A DNA stretch of 31,454 bases from Desulfobacteraceae bacterium (GCA_003819975.1 RPPU01000003.1:1-31454), one strand, 5' to 3'. Positions 16,825 to 25,341 are shown, counted from the first letter of the stretch. The notes: a model not told the origin generated them from the sequence alone. Numbers and translations are program-made.

Positions 16825-17874
16825 TTAAGCCACCATTATTTTTTTGGCAGGGTCCTTCTGTGCTTCGCCTATTATTCGGGCTTCAAGGATTTGTTCCCGT
16901 TGTAATGCGTCCAACAATCCGGCAGCATTTTTCTCGGGAACGGCAATCAGCAGGCCGCCCGAAGTCTGCGGATCGAAAAGAACATCCTGCAGCACAGGAG
17001 CCACGGACGGAGCAAAGGCGATCATGGGTGCGCGGAATTCGCGATTGCGCAAGGCGCCGGCGGGCACGATACCTATGGACGCAAAGTGCAATACTTCCGG
17101 CAGAAGAGGGACCTGGGCGGCTTGCAGGCGTACGCTGCATCCTGAAGCCGCAACCATCTCGGCCAAATGTCCCAAGAGTCCGAAACCGGTAATATCGGTG
17201 CAGGCGTTGACCGGATAGTTCGACATGATTTGGGCGGCTTTTTTGTTCAATTCAGCCATGACGCGGGTCACTTTTTGAATCAAGGCTTCTGAGGCCAATC
17301 CGCCTTTGACGGCCGTGTTGATGATTCCGGTTCCCAAAGGTTTGGTCAGGATGAGCCGGTCGCCGGGTTTGAGGCCGCCTTTAACCAGCACGCGGGACGG
17401 GTGCACGAATCCGGTTATGGAAAGGCCGTATTTAAGTTCTTTGTCCTCGATACTGTGACCGCCGAGCAAGACTGTTTCGGCTTCTTTGAGTTTATCAATG
17501 CCGCCTTCAATGATCCGGCGCAGAACAGAGATGTCCATTTCCTTGACCGGAAAAGCGATCAGATTCATGGCGGTCTTGGGCGTGCCGCCCATGGCATAGA
17601 CATCGCTCAAAGCATTGGCGGCCGCGATCTGGCCGAACCAATAGGGATCGTCCACAATGGGCGTAAAAAAATCCACGGTCTGGATCAAAGCCAGCTCATC
17701 CGAGATTTTATAAACCCCGGCGTCGTCCGGCTTTTCCAAGCCCACCATGACATTGGAGTCGGTCGGAAAAGTAAGCCCGCATAATGCGCGGTCCAGGTCC
17801 CCCGGACCCAATTTGGAGGCTCAGCCCGCTCCGCTGACCAAGGTTGTCAGCCGCGGTTCTTTGGGATTGCTCAT
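16825..17874 (-). CDS. selD: Selenide, water dikinase (SelD), itself a selenoprotein
   Basis: SelD makes selenophosphate from selenide and ATP for selenocysteine and selenouridine synthesis. The obvious frame opens only at 17811 (MGPGDLDRALCGL). Reading upstream in the same frame gives an ATG at 17874 and an in-frame TGA at 17821-17823 (codon 18) within VSGAG-U-ASKLGPGDL. This is exactly where SelD enzymes carry their active-site Cys or selenocysteine. The full protein is 349 residues. AAGGAG lies seven bases before the ATG. A GGTCC-GGG-GGACC hairpin (17796-17808), extended by CCA/TGG, follows the UGA and may be the bacterial SECIS. Downstream motifs include DFFTPIVDDPYWFGQIAAANALSD and TDITGFGLLGHL. 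The organism must therefore have SelA, SelB and tRNA-Sec elsewhere. An annotation starting at 17811 would lose the catalytic residue. Confidence 0.95.
17793..17816 (-). promoter_or_regulatory. Candidate SECIS hairpin in selD
   Basis: Just after the selenocysteine UGA, CCA-AATTG-GGTCC-GGG-GGACC-TGG can form a five-pair apical stem plus a three-pair base with an asymmetric internal loop. It begins five bases after the UGA, the distance at which bacterial SECIS elements lie. Loop details needed by SelB cannot be judged. Confidence 0.45.
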
Positions 17875-18405
17875 GTTGCAGCTCCTTTAAAAATCCTTGG
17901 ATAATTAAGATGATAGACTAAAAGAGGAAGCCGGATTTGTCAATGTGAAAGGGAGATTTTTGGGGGTTTGTGATCAAGAGATCATCCGTAAAATTAGCGA
18001 GGCATGATTCGATTTTTGTTTTTTTTTGGACATCGGATAGCGAGGCAAAATCCATGGATGTTGCCGGCCATAATTGAGAACCGGGAGCGTTGTAAAATTA
18101 TTTCAAGACAAAAACCGGGAGATAGGGGAGCCAATACGGTAAATAAATTTTCCGTATGTAAAAAAAAATGCCAGGAATAGCGTTGCTTAATTTATCTTTT
18201 AATTTGTCTCTTGTAATTTATTTAGCCTTATCAATAGTTTAAATTTTTTTTTTGCAATTAGATAATGGCCTTGATATTGCTATGTCCCGAAGAAGATGTA
18301 ATGAAACAATCTGCGATATTCATTTTTATGGGTCGCAAGAGATCAATGTTTTTGAAAACCACATCGCTATCATGATCTAAGCGATTCTTTGAAAGTGAAA
18401 AATCA
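17875..18405. other. 531-base divergent intergenic region without a visible gene
   Basis: Apart from the selD ribosome-binding site at its left edge I see no gene. It holds A- and T-runs and a ten-base direct repeat TAGCGAGGCA (17995-18004 and 18037-18046). I looked for a sigma-54 pattern around TTGCA near 18253 and found no matching GG at -24. It presumably carries the divergent promoters for selD and the 183-residue gene. Confidence 0.4.
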
Positions 18406-18957
18406 ATGCTGAATAATTTAAAAGATTTTTATAAAGCCAAAACAAATCAAAAATTTTCCTCATCCATGCAAATCGGAATGGTCACGCGAAAATATCCTTC
18501 TGAAAATTGTTTGCAGGCAAACCGTTATCTCCATATAGCTGAAACCTATTGTGCGGATGTTAAAAATAAAGATTCGCTTTGTGTGTTTTGCCTTGAAAAA
18601 AGCGCCTTGGGTCAATCGGTCGACTTATCGCTTTACCGCAGCCATTGCCGGGAAATGAGCGAACGTATCCAAGCCAAACAGGATTTGCGGCCGCCGACAA
18701 AGGCCGAAATGTTTGTTTTTCTGAAAGAGCTGTCCATGCAAACCCAACTAAGCTTTCAAACCAAATATATGCTCACCAAATTATACGGCGATATCCTTGG
18801 CGCCGATCAGTCTTCATTGACCCTGGACGACCATTTTTTAAACACTCAATTGACCGGCGCTTTTGATCTATTGCGCAAAAAAATAAAAACGCCGCGTTTC
18901 GAGAACATGCAGATTTGCTCCAGCCGACCTTCCGAACCGACGCAGGAGAATTCATAG
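18406..18957 (+). CDS. Unrecognised 183-residue protein
   Basis: The product is soluble-looking, with no signal peptide or membrane helix. It has five cysteines in its first 85 residues, including a CVFC pair (in SLCVFCLEKS), and a mostly helical second half (TKAEMFVFLKELSMQTQLSFQTKYMLTKLYGDIL). The clustered Cys residues could bind a metal. The ATG has only a weak purine-rich leader. It has no operon partner: selD is divergent, and the next plus-strand gene has its own promoter-like sequence. I do not assign a function. Confidence 0.6.
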   Translation: MLNNLKDFYKAKTNQKFSSSMQIGMVTRKYPSENCLQANRYLHIAETYCADVKNKDSLCVFCLEKSALGQSVDLSLYRSHCREMSERIQAKQDLRPPTKAEMFVFLKELSMQTQLSFQTKYMLTKLYGDILGADQSSLTLDDHFLNTQLTGAFDLLRKKIKTPRFENMQICSSRPSEPTQENS

Positions 18958-19002
18958 TCGTCGGTGCGAATCGATCCCGGTTTTTTTTAATTTTGAAGCA
19001 GC

Positions 19003-19032
19003 TTGACTTTCACAACCGTTCCTGTTTAAAAT
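19003..19032 (+). promoter_or_regulatory. Sigma-70-like promoter of the Cys-rich secreted protein gene
   Basis: TTGACT (19003-19008) and TAAAAT (19027-19032) are 18 bases apart, and each matches its consensus hexamer at five of six positions. They lie about 60 bases before the ATG at 19093. Confidence 0.5.
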
Positions 19033-19092
19033 AAAATATCTTTTTGTCATTAAAATAATAAACATTTAATATCATTAAAAGGAGGTCTGCTA

Positions 19093-19569
19093 ATGCCGAT
19101 TCGGAAAAAATCAGTCAGTTCCCAAGCGTACATGACTTTGTCGATCGCGTTGTTCTGTTTTACGGGCGGGTTAATGTTTTTTGCCGTGGATGCTTCCGCG
19201 GATATATGGGGTTGCATGGATAATTGCCTCACTCAAAAACACATTTGCATTTGCGATGAGTGCGAAGCCTATTCGCCGGAACAGTGTCCCCAGAATCCTT
19301 ATTGCGCCGCAGGCTCTCCGATTTATCCGGGGTGTCGTTCCTGTATTCAGAATTGCCAAAAGGTATTCCAGGAATGCAAAAGAGCCTGTGCTGGAAGTAT
19401 CGAAGACGTATTATGCGTCGGCGTAAAGTGCCCGTCCGGATACAAATGCGAAGATGGGAACTGTGTTCCAAAAACGAACCCGCCTCCGATGGAAGATCCG
19501 TGTAAATATCTGAATTGCGGGCCCGGATATAAGTGCAAAAACGGCGCTTGCATTCCCAAGAAAAATTAG
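19093..19569 (+). CDS. Secreted cysteine-rich protein with two C-x4-C-x5-C-x4-C repeats
   Basis: The 158-residue product has a signal peptide with likely cleavage at ASA|DIWG (near residue 37), so it is exported. The mature part has 20 cysteines, an even number that fits disulfide bonding. The C-terminal half holds two repeats of identical spacing, CVGVKCPSGYKCEDGNC and CKYLNCGPGYKCKNGAC, joined by a proline-rich linker. These resemble short EGF-like or knottin-like modules in bacterial secreted proteins. The N-terminal half has a different, irregular Cys pattern. A strong GGAGG lies before the ATG, with a promoter at 19003-19032. Function is unknown; adhesion or surface binding is only a guess. 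Confidence 0.75.
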   Translation: MPIRKKSVSSQAYMTLSIALFCFTGGLMFFAVDASADIWGCMDNCLTQKHICICDECEAYSPEQCPQNPYCAAGSPIYPGCRSCIQNCQKVFQECKRACAGSIEDVLCVGVKCPSGYKCEDGNCVPKTNPPPMEDPCKYLNCGPGYKCKNGACIPKKN

Positions 19570-19685
19570 GTTTTGCTTAAAAAACAGGAATCGAATATCG
19601 GGCGGTTTGTAGCCGGTGAATCGGGCGACGGGGATCCCCAACGAATACGTTTTTCGAAAAAAGCTTACTGAATGGAAAGTAAAGG

Positions 19686-19722
19686 AGCCTGCCGCCTCCG
19701 GCGATCTTCCGGAGGGGCGGGC
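19686..19722. repeat. GC-rich imperfect hairpin between convergent genes
   Basis: GCCTGCCGCCTCCGG and CCGGAGGGGCGGGC form a long GC-rich stem with one bulge around a seven-base loop. It lies between the Cys-rich protein gene and adenosine deaminase, which converge. No strong U-run follows on either strand, so it is more likely a structural repeat than a clean terminator. Confidence 0.35.
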
Positions 19723-19785
19723 TTGCCTATGATAGCCGGAGCCACCCGACATTTCAGCCTGCATGCCATTCTATTCTTAGGGCCC

Positions 19786-20868
19786 TTATGCAGCCTTTCT
19801 TTTTGCAGCCGCATATCCCGGTTTAATCACGTCATAGATGAGGGCGAGTCTCTTTTTGTACGGGAAAAACGCGCTTTTCATGGCATTGAGGGTCAATTTT
19901 TCCAGATCGTCCAAAGTCAATCCAAAAACTTCAACTGCGGTTGCGTACTCATCGCTTAAGGTGAGCCGGCTCATTAACCGGTTGTCGGTATTCAAAAGGA
20001 CCCGGAATTTATAGCGATAGAAAATGCTGAAAGGATGTTCTTCGATTTTTCGAACTGCGCCCGTGTGCACATTGCTGGTCAGGCAAATTTCAAGGGGGAT
20101 GCGTTTATCCAAAATATATTGGGCCAGCGTTCCCATGCTCCGGACTTCACCGTTTTTGATTTTCATATCCTCGATCAAGCGGGTGGCGTGGCCGATGCGA
20201 TGCGCGCCGCACCATTGAATCGCCTGCCAAATGGACTCCTTGCCGAAGGCCTCGCCGGCGTGGATCGTTATATTGAAGTTTTCCCGCTGGATGAAATGAA
20301 AAGCGTCCACGTGCTTTTTGGGGGGATAGCCGCCTTCTTCGCCGGCAAGGTCGAAGCCCACAACGCCTTGATTGCGAAAATCGACGGCGAGTTCCGCGAT
20401 TTCCATGGAAACTGAAGGTTTCATGTTGCGCATGGCGCAAAGAATCAGACCGTATTCGACACCGAAATCCTTTTTTCCCTTTTCAAGCCCTTTCAGAACG
20501 GCTTTCACGATCGTCTCGAGGTGCAAGCCTTTTTGCTGATGAAAAACCGGGGCAAAACGGGTTTCAACATAAATGATCCCGTCTTTTTTCATGTCCTCAA
20601 TCAATTCATAAGCAACGCGCTCCAAGGCCTCTTCGGTTTGCATCACGCCGCAGGTGTGGGCGAACCCCTCCAAGTACAGCGCAAGACTGCCGCGGTTCGC
20701 GCCGCGATAAAACCATTCGGCCAGATCCTCGGGATTATGGGTCGGCAGATTTTTATAGCCGGTTTTCTCGGCCAGCTCGATCACGGTGGCGGGCCTTAGA
20801 CCGCCGTCAAGGTGTTCGTGAAGCAGAACTTTCGGAATTTTTTTAATGATTTCTCTTGAAATGGTCAT
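19786..20868 (-). CDS. add: Adenosine deaminase
   Basis: The 360-residue cytoplasmic metalloenzyme should deaminate adenosine or deoxyadenosine to inosine. Metal and catalytic motifs are in order: HEHLDGG (the H-x-H-LDG motif), HAGE (catalytic Glu), HRIGHATRL, and LLNTDNRLMS (the metal/catalytic Asp). Related amidohydrolases that deaminate aminofutalosine or adenine look similar, so exact substrate is slightly uncertain. The ribosome-binding site GGAG lies eight bases before the ATG, inside a five-base direct repeat flanking a MITE-like element (20881-20978). The native promoter may therefore have been displaced. No neighbouring purine gene. Confidence 0.9.
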   Translation of the reverse strand: MTISREIIKKIPKVLLHEHLDGGLRPATVIELAEKTGYKNLPTHNPEDLAEWFYRGANRGSLALYLEGFAHTCGVMQTEEALERVAYELIEDMKKDGIIYVETRFAPVFHQQKGLHLETIVKAVLKGLEKGKKDFGVEYGLILCAMRNMKPSVSMEIAELAVDFRNQGVVGFDLAGEEGGYPPKKHVDAFHFIQRENFNITIHAGEAFGKESIWQAIQWCGAHRIGHATRLIEDMKIKNGEVRSMGTLAQYILDKRIPLEICLTSNVHTGAVRKIEEHPFSIFYRYKFRVLLNTDNRLMSRLTLSDEYATAVEVFGLTLDDLEKLTLNAMKSAFFPYKKRLALIYDVIKPGYAAAKRKAA

Positions 20869-20875
20869 ATCTTTT

Positions 20876-20983
20876 CTCCACGGGATCTCTAAAAATACGC
20901 CTTTTGAGAAATTTACTGTTCATATTTAGCTGTTTTTTAAGGGTATCGTAGTCGATAAAGTAAATTTTTAGAGATCCCCTCCA
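20876..20983. mobile_element. MITE-like element with 15-nt inverted ends and 5-bp target duplication
   Basis: GGGATCTCTAAAAAT (20882-20896) and its exact reverse complement (20964-20978) bound an element of about 98 bases with no coding capacity. CTCCA stands on both outer sides (20876-20880 and 20979-20983), consistent with a target-site duplication; one extra C at 20881 makes the left end asymmetric. It lies immediately upstream of add, and the duplicated CTCCA (TGGAG on the coding strand) supplies the add ribosome-binding site. No transposase is present. Confidence 0.6.
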
Positions 20984-21084
20984 GTAAATATGGGCAGGTA
21001 AAATACTGTAACAGAGTAAAAGAGATACTTTGATTTGTCAATGAAAAAGGGTAGTTATCTATGCCGATTTGATTATGGTAGGGT

Positions 21085-21822
21085 TCATTTATTTTTTAGA
21101 GAAGGGTCTTGTTCCAAACCGCTGAGTTGATACATCTCCCTTAAAATCCAGGTCTGACGTTTTAACACGTAATAGGATGGCCGATCGACGTGCAGCCGAG
21201 TGGGGCTGGGCAGAACCGCTCCCAAAAGGGCGCATTCATATTTAGTCAATTTTTTAGCCGAGTGTCCGAAGAATTTTTTACTGGCTGCTTCAACTCCATA
21301 AATACCATTCCCAAATTCGGCAATATTGAGATAAACTTCCATAATCCGTTGTTTCGGCCAAAGAATTTCGATTAAAAGGGTAAAATAGGCTTCGAGGCCT
21401 TTTCTGAAAAAACTTTTTCCGGGCCAGAGATAGAGATTTTTGGCGACTTGCTGAGAAATGGTGCTGGCGCCGCGCACTTTTTTGCTGTGCTGATTTTTTT
21501 GCCAGGCTTCATTAATGGCTTCATAATCAAATCCATTATGATCCAGAAACTTCTGGTCTTCAGCCGCCAACACTGCCAGCGATGCATTGGGCGAAATTTG
21601 GTCCCATTTAACCCATTCATATTGGAATGTGGCTCCTTTGACCTCATGATACCAGGTGTTCAAACGATATCTAAGCATAAAGGCGCTGGCAGGCGGATGC
21701 ATCCACCTTAAGGGTAAGATAAGAATTACGCTAAGAATTAAAAAAATGAAGGCATATCTTATCAGCTTGGATATGAATCTTTGGAATAACGATTTGTTTT
21801 TATTTGATTTTTTTATTAACAT
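21085..21822 (-). CDS. mtgA: Monofunctional biosynthetic peptidoglycan transglycosylase
   Basis: The 245-residue GT51 enzyme polymerises lipid II into glycan strands at the outer face of the inner membrane. It has one N-terminal membrane anchor (about residues 22-42) and then the glycosyltransferase domain. Motifs include AAEDQKFLDHNGFD (with the catalytic Glu), RGASTISQQVAKNLYLWPGKS, KQRIMEVYLNIAEFGNGIYG and LLGAVLPSPTR. It has no transpeptidase domain, and its length suits MtgA. The ATG at 21822 lacks a strong ribosome-binding site. It is divergent from the membrane protein gene at 22058 and about 200 bases upstream of add on the same strand. Confidence 0.93.
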   Translation of the reverse strand: MLIKKSNKNKSLFQRFISKLIRYAFIFLILSVILILPLRWMHPPASAFMLRYRLNTWYHEVKGATFQYEWVKWDQISPNASLAVLAAEDQKFLDHNGFDYEAINEAWQKNQHSKKVRGASTISQQVAKNLYLWPGKSFFRKGLEAYFTLLIEILWPKQRIMEVYLNIAEFGNGIYGVEAASKKFFGHSAKKLTKYECALLGAVLPSPTRLHVDRPSYYVLKRQTWILREMYQLSGLEQDPSLKNK

Positions 21823-22057
21823 TCAGGATAATGAACATTCTTATTTATAGGTGACAATCCATTATATCTTATATCAGGTTTTCCAGCCCAGGCGGTAATG
21901 TTTCTTGACCGATTATGAAATTTGGGCTATTTATCCGGAATTATTCTTTTTGTCAATAAAACGGATTTTTTTGATCCAGGTTTCATCGGGTCCGGGAATC
22001 TGAAGATGTTTTAGAAGTTTTAGATATTCCAGAAACCATATAACAAGGAGGTAAAAA

Positions 22058-22678
22058 ATGGAGAAAGCGGAAGTCAAATTTGAAAAATGGATCGGTGAAG
22101 GTTTCAATCTATATAAAGAAAACTTTAAGGTCCTACTTGTTCCCTCACTTGTCGCCATGTTGTTGAGTTTTACATTTATTTTGGCGGGTCCTATGATGGC
22201 CGGTATGATTTTAATCACTTTTGCCCTTCTGGATAAAAAAGAACCAAAACCTCAGTTAAACGATCTTTTTAAGGGTTTTGATCATTTTGTACAGACCTTG
22301 TTGTTTGTCCTTGTTTGGGGTATTGCACTTTTCATCATTAACATCGTGCTGGGTTTTATCCCTTGTCTTGGGCAGATTCTTGCCATTGCAGTGGGGCTTT
22401 TTGCATCAACCGCTTTGATGTTCGGGCTTTTCCTGATCGTCGATAAAAAGATGGATTTTTGGGCTGCTTCCCTGGCCAGTTTTGAAAAAGTAAAAACAAA
22501 CTTTTTCCCTTTCCTTGGCCTTGCGTTTATTGCCGGAATCCTCGGATATATCGGCGTTATTCTTTGCGGTATCGGGCTCTTTTTAACATTGCCGCTTTAT
22601 TTCTGCATTATGTCCATTGCCTATCGCGAAGTTTTCGGCAGCGGCGCCTCTCCGACGCCTCCGGCCGGAAATGCGTAA
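22058..22678 (+). CDS. Polytopic membrane protein related to the membrane half of the GYF_2 proteins
   Basis: The 206-residue protein has about four to five hydrophobic segments after an amphipathic start (WIGEGFNLYKENFKVLL). Its C-terminal part (LIVDKKMDFWAASLASFEKVKTN...LFLTLPLYFCIMSIAYREVFG) closely follows the C-termini of the proteins at 14612 and 15735 (LIIDKELNFW...MPIFHGAMAYAYIEIF). It lacks the GYF and zinc-ribbon parts. A strong AAGGAGG lies before the ATG. The next gene follows after nine bases, so the two are probably co-transcribed. Function unknown. Confidence 0.8.
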   Translation: MEKAEVKFEKWIGEGFNLYKENFKVLLVPSLVAMLLSFTFILAGPMMAGMILITFALLDKKEPKPQLNDLFKGFDHFVQTLLFVLVWGIALFIINIVLGFIPCLGQILAIAVGLFASTALMFGLFLIVDKKMDFWAASLASFEKVKTNFFPFLGLAFIAGILGYIGVILCGIGLFLTLPLYFCIMSIAYREVFGSGASPTPPAGNA

Positions 22679-22687
22679 TCAAAAAGA

Positions 22688-23131
22688 ATGGGCAATCCCT
22701 TATTTTCCTGGAGATGCCCGCGCTCTTTTTGGAATGTAGTGGGGAATCATCTGCCTGTGGCTTTGGTCACGGGGATTCCCCTTTTATTGGCAGGTTGGCT
22801 GCCGCTTGAGCGGTTGCCTTTGATAAAGTGCACTTTTCTGCAATGGACCGGTTATCCCTGTCCGTTTTGCGGGTTCACCCGTTCTTTTTGGGCTTTAGCA
22901 GAGGGTAATTGGAAATGGGCTTTTTCCAATTGCCCTCTTTCTATTGCGGTATATACGATCATTCTTGGCGTTTTTTTATGGAATAGTGCGGCTCTTTTGC
23001 TCGGAATCGAACTTGAACGCGGCCCTTGGTTAAGATTGCCTTCCCGTCGCAGCCGCTGGATTGCGGTGTCCGTTATCATTCTTTTGTTTGCATTAAATTG
23101 GATTTATCGGTTGAAAAACGGGCTTCAATAA
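22688..23131 (+). CDS. DUF2752-type small membrane protein
   Basis: The 147-residue protein carries CTFLQWTGYPCPFCGFTRSF, the DUF2752 signature in which a P-C-x-x-C-G-x-T-R core follows a first cysteine, with flanking membrane helices and a C-terminal helix. The family's function is unknown; the conserved cysteines suggest redox or metal chemistry at the membrane. The ATG lies nine bases after the previous stop without a strong ribosome-binding site, suggesting translational coupling. Confidence 0.75.
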   Translation: MGNPLFSWRCPRSFWNVVGNHLPVALVTGIPLLLAGWLPLERLPLIKCTFLQWTGYPCPFCGFTRSFWALAEGNWKWAFSNCPLSIAVYTIILGVFLWNSAALLLGIELERGPWLRLPSRRSRWIAVSVIILLFALNWIYRLKNGLQ

Positions 23132-23296
23132 GAATCCAAGGCGAATAGATAGCTTTTCAAGCCTTCATTAACTTTTCACTCCCTCTCAAATCTTTTCATT
23201 TTTTTAGAATCCCTTTGATTGCCCAAGGCTTTTAATGATAAAACGGATTCGATGCCATTCATTGCGATGTAAACGGAATCAGGAGATATATTCATT

Positions 23297-23986
23297 ATGC
23301 CCTTGATTGAAATGAAAAACATAAAAAAAGATTATTTTCTGGGAGAGACGGTGGTGCATGCGTTGCGCGGGATTGACCTGGAGATCGATTCCGGGGAGTT
23401 TATCGGTATTTGGGGACCGTCCGGTTCCGGGAAAACCACGCTGCTGAATCTGATCGGCGCCATTGATGAACCCACGGAAGGATCCCTGATCATGAACGGC
23501 CGGGAAGTGTCCCGGCTTTCGGACAATGCCTGCAGTGAGCTGCGCAACAAAACCGTGGGTTTTATTTTCCAGGGTTTTAATTTAGTGCCGGTCTTGTCTG
23601 CTTTGGAAAACGTGATGTTGCCGTTGCAAATCAAGGGAACACCCATGGCAGAGGCCAGAACCAAGGCTTTGGGGCGTTTGCAAGAGGTCGGTTTAACAGG
23701 GTTGGATGCCCATCGGCCGTCTAAAATGTCGGGAGGTCAACAGCAACGCGTGGCCATTGCCCGGGCTCTCGTGACCACCCCGTCGCTCGTGATTGCGGAT
23801 GAACCGACCGCCAATCTGGATTCTGAAAACGCACATCTCATTATCGACTTGATGCGCGCGTTGAATGAAAAGGATCAGACCACTTTTATTTTTTCAACCC
23901 ATGACCAACGCCTCCTGGATCGGGTTAAGCGTCTGGTGCGCCTGGAAGACGGCCGGATCGGGAACGGAGGCGCCGCGTCATGTTGA
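23297..23986 (+). CDS. LolD/MacB-type ABC transporter ATPase (module 1)
   Basis: This 229-residue ATPase powers the FtsX-type permease that follows. Walker A is GPSGSGKT (40-47), the Q-loop Gln is 92, signature MSGGQQQ (144-150), Walker B LVIADEP (164-170) and the switch His lies in STHD. AGGAGA precedes the ATG. The permease start overlaps its end by seven bases (ATGTTGA), so the two are translationally coupled. Sequence and partners suit lipoprotein or envelope-lipid export (LolCDE/MacB class); the cargo cannot be stated. A close paralogue is at 28238. Confidence 0.93.
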   Translation: MPLIEMKNIKKDYFLGETVVHALRGIDLEIDSGEFIGIWGPSGSGKTTLLNLIGAIDEPTEGSLIMNGREVSRLSDNACSELRNKTVGFIFQGFNLVPVLSALENVMLPLQIKGTPMAEARTKALGRLQEVGLTGLDAHRPSKMSGGQQQRVAIARALVTTPSLVIADEPTANLDSENAHLIIDLMRALNEKDQTTFIFSTHDQRLLDRVKRLVRLEDGRIGNGGAASC

Positions 23987-25218
23987 ACTGGGTAAAATTG
24001 GCTTTCCGAAATATCTTGAGAAATAAACGCCGTTCTTTTGTCACCTTGCTCGCCATCGGCGTCGGTTTCGCGGCCATCAGTCTTTTTCGCGGTTACACGG
24101 ACGCCACCTATAACGCCCTTAGGCAAACGGCCGTGCGCGGCGAAGGTCTGGCCCATTTGACGGTTGCCAAACAGGGTTGGTTTGAAAAAGGGAAATTGGA
24201 TCCGCAGCAATATATGTTTTTGGAAGAGGATGTTCAGCGGATCATCAAACTCATTAAAGAAGAGCCGGATGTTTTGGTGGCCACCCCGCAAATCATGATT
24301 GCCGGCCTGGTCTCCAACGGCACGGTTTCGACTATTTTTGTGGCTCAGGGCGTGATCCCGAAAGAAGACAAGATTATTAAAGGGATCTTTAGTTCTTACG
24401 GCCCGATCAAAGGAGCGGCTCTGGACGATCAAAAAATGTACGGCGTAGAGATGAGCCGGGGACTGGCCGAATTTTTAGGCCTGGAAGCGGGCAAAGACGG
24501 TGTGGCCATGGCTGCGACCTTGAACGGACAAATGAATGCCATGGATATTCAGGTGATCGGTGTTTATGAAACCGGCACGGACATGACCAATGACAAATTC
24601 ATGCGGGTCAACTATGGTTTTGCCCAAGCTCTTTATGACGCTAAAATGGCGGAAAAAGTCGTGGTCCTTTTGGACGATTGGCGCAAGACCGATTCAATGC
24701 GAATAAGGCTTTTGGATAAATTAACCCGGGCGGGATTCAACTGTGATATAAAAACCTGGAACGAATTATCCATATTTTATTCCAAAGTCAAAGCCATGTT
24801 CGACAGCATTTTCTTTTTTCTGTTTACGATTGTCATGATCATCGTGGTGATGAGCACGGTCAACACCATGGGTATGGCGGTTCTGGAAAGAACCCGGGAG
24901 ATCGGGACCTTGCGGGCTTTGGGCTTGAAGCGCAGGGGCGTGAATTTGCTTTTTGCCTTGGAAGGCGGGCTTTTAGGCCTTTGCGGCAGCCTTTTCGGCA
25001 TGTTTTTACATGTCGCGACCTGGGCCGTGATTCGGATTTTTCAACCAACCTATACACCGCCCGGCACATCCATCTCCGTACCAATGGTTGTACACCTGGT
25101 ACCCCAGGTCATGGTGGTCTTAATGGCCTGTCTGATCGTGCTTTCCTTAATGGCGGCGGTTATTCCGGCCAGGCGCGCGGCCGGGCAAAAGGTGGTGGAT
25201 GCCTTATGGCACGTTTAG
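23980..25218 (+). CDS. FtsX/LolC-type ABC permease (module 1)
   Basis: The 412-residue inner-membrane permease begins LAFRNILRNKRRSFVTLLAIGVGF (cytoplasmic basic patch plus first membrane helix). A MacB-type periplasmic domain follows (about 45-265), then three more helices containing the FtsX core VVMSTVNTMGMAVLERTREIGTLRALGLKRR and the end VIPARRAAGQKVVDAL. Four helices in total fit the LolC/MacB family. It works with the ATPase at 23297 and probably passes substrate to the LolA-like protein at 25416. Confidence 0.92.
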   Translation: MLNWVKLAFRNILRNKRRSFVTLLAIGVGFAAISLFRGYTDATYNALRQTAVRGEGLAHLTVAKQGWFEKGKLDPQQYMFLEEDVQRIIKLIKEEPDVLVATPQIMIAGLVSNGTVSTIFVAQGVIPKEDKIIKGIFSSYGPIKGAALDDQKMYGVEMSRGLAEFLGLEAGKDGVAMAATLNGQMNAMDIQVIGVYETGTDMTNDKFMRVNYGFAQALYDAKMAEKVVVLLDDWRKTDSMRIRLLDKLTRAGFNCDIKTWNELSIFYSKVKAMFDSIFFFLFTIVMIIVVMSTVNTMGMAVLERTREIGTLRALGLKRRGVNLLFALEGGLLGLCGSLFGMFLHVATWAVIRIFQPTYTPPGTSISVPMVVHLVPQVMVVLMACLIVLSLMAAVIPARRAAGQKVVDALWHV

Positions 25219-25298
25219 GTTTTTTTAAGCTTGAAAAATATAGGATCAAAAAACCTCAATGGGATGAGTAGGAATAAAGTATTTGTTCAGTCAACCGG

Positions 25299-25308
25299 AA
25301 GTCAGAAT
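25299..25308. repeat. AGTCAGAAT dispersed repeat, single unit
   Basis: One copy of the nine-base word found also at 14471-14500 and 26229-26256. It lies between the module 1 permease and LolA-like genes. Confidence 0.35.
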
Positions 25309-25341
25309 GCGGAAACCGGCGGCAATATGGGATTGCGCCTA

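Noticed and set aside
18240..18260. TTGCA after a T-run, considered as a sigma-54 promoter
   Set aside because: No GG at the -24 position at the correct distance.
19411..19764. 117-codon minus-strand frame opposite the Cys-rich protein
   Set aside because: It overlaps a gene with signal peptide, promoter and ribosome-binding site, and its own product has no coherent features.
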